Of a stretch of DNA of 58,776 nucleotides, positions 55,546 to 58,776 are shown one piece after another. How positions within the stretch are numbered: position 1 is the stretch's first letter; each line of letters starts with the position of its first letter. The position numbers were made by a program, and so were the translations under genes. Below the pieces are notes generated by a model. It was not told the DNA's origin, made no database searches, and worked only from the letters and a program-made list of their open reading frames with translations. Origin of the DNA: an uncultured Saprospiraceae bacterium (lineage in GTDB: Bacteria > Bacteroidota > Bacteroidia > Chitinophagales > Saprospiraceae); the NCBI GenBank assembly GCA_938018185.1, contig CALIIW010000125.1, positions 1 to 58,776 of the forward strand. Direction: 5' to 3'.

Positions 55546-55654
55546 ATTCCCTTAAGCCTTAGGAATTGTTTTTGAAGAAGATGGGACCCTGTACATAGCT
55601 AGTGAAGCAAAAAAAAATTTAACTACAGTAAGTTTTTTTAAAGTTCAGAATTAA
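55546..55654 (+). pseudogene. Relic 3' end of an SdiA-regulated-type gene
   Basis: Reads GIVFEEDGTLYIASEAKKNL then TTVSFFKVQN and stop, against GIVFEADGTMYIASEAKKNL, STVSFFEVLD and stop in the intact gene (53813-53922). A stop codon cuts the frame just upstream, and nothing of the other blades remains. Confidence 0.85.
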
Positions 55655-58600
55655 AAATCCAGCCCCATAGAAAAATACAATTTCGGATCTAATCTCATTC
55701 CCGTTTCAATACCCCATGCATAATCTAGACGGATAAAATAGCCAAATAATACCGTTCTTATACCTGCACCATATCCAGCAACTATGGGATCTCTAAAGTA
55801 GTTTACTCTTACTGTTACAGGGTTGCCTTCTGAGGCAATTGTGACTACATTTAAAGGATTGTCAGTGCTAAAAGGTGTAGCGCCATGCCAAGCGGTTCCT
55901 AGGTCAAAGAAGCCTACCATTTGGAAATTTCTTAAGAAATTTGAACGAAGTGTACGCTTGGAAAAATATCTGAATAAAGGCACTCTTAATTCTGTATTTA
56001 TCAAGGCAAAAGAGTTTCCATTTCTAATGTTTTGAGAAAAACCTCTCATGTTAGTTGCTACAGTCTGGTAAGCATAATCACTAGTAGTTGGAATGGGGAT
56101 ATCTTGATCAAAATTTGCAAACAGCCAATTATTTGTCCCTCCTAAATAGTATAACATTTTTTCAGATCCAAAAGAGCTTGCCGCAGAAAGTCTTGCCGCA
56201 AATATAGAGTGCTTATCCAACCTTTGATAATGTCTAGCATCAATTCCTAGTATGGTCATAAAACCTTTTCCGGTTTCAAACTTGACAGACTCAGCATAAG
56301 ATAAGTTGAAACGTTTTACCAACTCACCATAAATTTTATATCTGGTTCCATTCTTAATATTTATAGAAACATCTAAGGTGTTGTCAAAAACATATTCTAA
56401 TCTCAAGCCTGCCCTTTGTTGATTGGCATTCGGAAAGTTTAATGAATTAACATCTGTAGCCAACTCTGTAACCTTATCGTTTCGCACAGTCACCTTTGCT
56501 CTAAGGCTTGTAAAAATGTCTAAAGGATATCTAAATTCAGCCATGCCAAGAAGCGTGATGAACTCTGTCTTTAAAGTTGTTATTCCAGTGTTGTCCGTTT
56601 CTCTTCTCACTTTTCTATAAGCCGCATATCGCTTGTCCAGTCTTTTCTTTTTGTTGTCTGCAACTAGGTAATACTCCGCCCCATTAAAAGTTGTTGGTAT
56701 CCTTATACCAGTTTCAAATACATAATCTTCAAATAAATCTTTGAAATTTGTTTTAAGTAATATCCCTGGAGGCTGGTAACTGTATTGATTGCCCAAGCCT
56801 GCAAATGTTTCAAGACCTTCAAATAGAAGATCATTGTCTAATTGCAAAGTGACAAAGTCAGTTCTAAATTTCGTTCTATATGGCGTGATCCGAGAAGGCC
56901 TAAATCGCATTACTTTTGGCGATTCAGCAATTTCTTCCATCTCCGGAGTTTCATTCAAATTAATCTCACCTGTTTCTTCATCAACATCAACCGTTGGTAC
57001 CTTCTCGTCATCTTCAAATTCACTCTGGAACATATAGTTGTCGATGTCAATTCGACTGTTGTCATTTTCTTTTTCCTCTGGTTTTAAAAGTGGGTCAATC
57101 GTATTATCCTCTTTTATTATTTTTGAAACAGTTCCTTTTTGTTGATTAACGAATAAGGTGTTTTTTGGATCGCTACTTTCATTTGGTGTATATGATTTAG
57201 TATATATTGTATACTCCCCATCTTTAAATAGCATTTGAGCCATCACATTATTGCTTGAAGAAATATCTTGCAACTGTATAGACCGATTTAAATCAGTATT
57301 GTAATGATTTATAGCCCGCCATTTCATGACTGGTCTCAAGACATCAGAAACAATTAAAGAATCTTCAATAGCTACCAAAGTAGAATCTTCGTGTATAACT
57401 ATTTCATCCCCATCTTTAAGTCCGATGACCCGCTCATTGTATGCCAAGTACTCTTCTAAGTAACCAGACTTGGAATTGTTAATACCATTCTCATCAGTTA
57501 AAAAGGAAAACCACTTTGAGTCCAGACCAGCTGGATTACTTTCACTAGCAAGAGGTGTATTGGTAACTCTGACCAATTCCCTGTCATTTTTTTCAAAGTC
57601 ATAATAGAAAATATCCATTTTGTCAATCGGTAGGATGGTGTCCAACTTGACCTTGTCAAGCGTAACACTTTGTCTATTTGATGCAAATAAAATTCCTCTT
57701 TTACCATTTAGACTAACTATAGAAGCTTCTATGTCATCATAAAAATCCTGAGTTAAACGCTTTGTTTGTCTGTTCAAACTTTGATAAATGAAAAGATCAG
57801 AATAGCCATCTACAATCGCAGCAAAGACCAATTCGGAATTATTAAAATAATCCATTGATAAAACCCGAACGTATTGTGGGTCTAAATCTTCTGTTTTAGT
57901 ATCCTTCGAAAAGATATCATAAGTAGCAAATTTTGAAACATCTCTTACCTCATGAATTATAGATAATTCTTGACCATTTGGTTTCCAAGCTATTAAAGGA
58001 TAAGCGTAGTCTGTTTCTTGAAATGGATTTCTGAAATTACCTTTTAAGATCATCTCTTTTTCACCAGTTGCAAGATTGTGTAAGAATACTTTATACTTGC
58101 CAATCTCATTGTTCACATAGGCAAGATATGATCCGTCTGGACTCAATTTGATTTGCGTAATAGGAACATTTCTTTTATTCTTTAGATTTATTGCAGTACC
58201 ACTAATTTCTTGTCTAGTCTCAGAGTCTAATTTATATCTACTGTAATAGAAATCTTGCCACTCTTGTAATGTTCTTTCATAAGAATTTCCTAGCACGTAC
58301 AAAAATCCACTTTCGACCGATCTATTGATTCGAGTTAGATATAAAAGATTGGATACAGTGGACTTTCCATAATTTTGACTTAAATAATACCATAAAGAAT
58401 GACCAGCTAAACCTGGATTGTTTTCAAGTAGAGTGGAGAAATTTTCAAAGTCCTCGTCTAGAATTGCATCCTTGAGCAAGTTGTCTAAATCACTATTCCA
58501 CTCATCTCCAACAAAAGATACGAGTCCTTCCTTAAACCACTGCGGCAAATTCATCATAACCGCATTTTGTACGATTTCTTGAAGGTTTGAACCAAACAAC

Positions 58601-58776
58601 ATGGCATTTAAATAAACGGAAGCTATGCCTTGTCTGATCTGCTGTCTTAGATGATTATGATCTCCATTAAAATAGATAAATACCTTATTTCCAACTATTT
58701 TAGTTTGACCAATTGAATTGATGAAAACATCTTCGCTCCCAATGTTAGATTGTTTGAGATCTGTGAGGTCTCCATA
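55651..58776 (-). CDS. Peptidase-MA-like / propeller / outer-membrane-barrel protein; 5' end outside window
   Basis: The frame stays open to the window edge beyond the internal ATG at 58602 (upstream residues include FINSIGQTKIVGNKVFIYFN and LRQQIRQGIASVYLNAM), so the true start is outside. The N-terminal part resembles a gluzincin-like 'peptidase MA' domain with the family segment LPQWFKEGLVSFVGDEW. No HExxH is visible in what is present. A TolB-like propeller follows (ITQIKLSPDGSYLAYVNNEI, PLIAWKPNGQELSIIHE, RGILFASNRQS), then an acidic linker (EKVPTVDVDEETGEINL). A ~400-residue C-terminal barrel (ELRVPLFRYFSKRTLRSNFL, FFDLGTAWHGATPF, GYGAGIRTVLFGYFIRLDYA) ends in MGLDF with terminal Phe. 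It is probably a surface-exposed or outer-membrane assembly-related protein. Its exact role is unknown. Confidence 0.72.
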   Translation of the reverse strand, partial: YGDLTDLKQSNIGSEDVFINSIGQTKIVGNKVFIYFNGDHNHLRQQIRQGIASVYLNAMLFGSNLQEIVQNAVMMNLPQWFKEGLVSFVGDEWNSDLDNLLKDAILDEDFENFSTLLENNPGLAGHSLWYYLSQNYGKSTVSNLLYLTRINRSVESGFLYVLGNSYERTLQEWQDFYYSRYKLDSETRQEISGTAINLKNKRNVPITQIKLSPDGSYLAYVNNEIGKYKVFLHNLATGEKEMILKGNFRNPFQETDYAYPLIAWKPNGQELSIIHEVRDVSKFATYDIFSKDTKTEDLDPQYVRVLSMDYFNNSELVFAAIVDGYSDLFIYQSLNRQTKRLTQDFYDDIEASIVSLNGKRGILFASNRQSVTLDKVKLDTILPIDKMDIFYYDFEKNDRELVRVTNTPLASESNPAGLDSKWFSFLTDENGINNSKSGYLEEYLAYNERVIGLKDGDEIVIHEDSTLVAIEDSLIVSDVLRPVMKWRAINHYNTDLNRSIQLQDISSSNNVMAQMLFKDGEYTIYTKSYTPNESSDPKNTLFVNQQKGTVSKIIKEDNTIDPLLKPEEKENDNSRIDIDNYMFQSEFEDDEKVPTVDVDEETGEINLNETPEMEEIAESPKVMRFRPSRITPYRTKFRTDFVTLQLDNDLLFEGLETFAGLGNQYSYQPPGILLKTNFKDLFEDYVFETGIRIPTTFNGAEYYLVADNKKKRLDKRYAAYRKVRRETDNTGITTLKTEFITLLGMAEFRYPLDIFTSLRAKVTVRNDKVTELATDVNSLNFPNANQQRAGLRLEYVFDNTLDVSINIKNGTRYKIYGELVKRFNLSYAESVKFETGKGFMTILGIDARHYQRLDKHSIFAARLSAASSFGSEKMLYYLGGTNNWLFANFDQDIPIPTTSDYAYQTVATNMRGFSQNIRNGNSFALINTELRVPLFRYFSKRTLRSNFLRNFQMVGFFDLGTAWHGATPFSTDNPLNVVTIASEGNPVTVRVNYFRDPIVAGYGAGIRTVLFGYFIRLDYAWGIETGMRLDPKLYFSMGLDF

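Overview
The window is low-GC DNA from a member of the Bacteroidota, most like the Saprospiria/Cytophagia-type gliding or surface-associated lineages. The evidence is internal. There are several type IX secretion (T9SS) cargo proteins with type A or type B (CHU_C / gliding-motility) C-terminal domains. There is a PorP/SprF protein next to a PorE-like OmpA protein, and a free-standing GldM C-terminal-like protein. Further support comes from a Bacteroidota-type promoter (TTG-N19-TAnnTTTG) at aspS, A-rich rather than Shine-Dalgarno leaders, and FISUMP, TSP3 and CBM9/DUF5916 proteins. I found no rRNA, tRNA, CRISPR array or prophage.

Layout. 1-5.9 kb: the end of a six-hairpin glycosidase, an MtfA-like membrane protein that has lost its zinc motif, and two T9SS cargo genes sharing a duplicated ~144-bp leader. 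6.0-9.6 kb: clpB (minus) and a Uma2 nuclease with a duplicated N-terminus. 9.6-20.5 kb (minus): a four-gene surface cassette of an Ig-rich type B cargo, PorP/SprF, PorE-like OmpA and a second type B cargo with sixteen 41-residue repeats. 20.9-24.4 kb: a DUF6483-like gene, aspS, and a REP-associated tyrosine transposase between two 226/227-bp palindromic copies, one carrying the tail of a lost second transposase.

24.6-34.2 kb (plus) is the most unusual region. It is a tightly packed seven-gene operon of exported proteins: a caspase-like peptidase with TSP3 and FISUMP domains; a TSP3/acidic protein; an M43 HExxHxxGxxH metalloprotease; a FISUMP lipoprotein; a coiled-coil protein; a lipoprotein; and an outer-membrane barrel. 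Genes 2, 3 and 4 end in a common DUF4384-like module, and genes 1 and 4 share FISUMP, so the operon is built from exchanged parts. A 21-bp element upstream recurs at exactly the same distance (46 nt) before a redox-dead thioredoxin-like gene just beyond it. Next come a NarL-type two-component pair (minus) and two Ig-repeat surface proteins with a related leader, one carrying a Kazal protease-inhibitor domain. I infer, without proof, that this is a regulated cell-envelope protease/inhibitor/adhesin system.

41.4-58.8 kb: a GldM C-terminal-like protein, an M16 peptidase, a PA14-OmpA protein, a DUF5916 outer-membrane protein, a soluble-adenylyl-cyclase-like protein (two complementary cyclase domains, ATPase, TPRs) overlapping an SdiA-regulated-type lipoprotein, a T9SS cargo gene flanked by the intact and relic 3' ends of that lipoprotein gene, and a partial propeller/outer-membrane-barrel protein running off the end. 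All functional calls come from reading motifs and domain patterns by eye. No database search was run.
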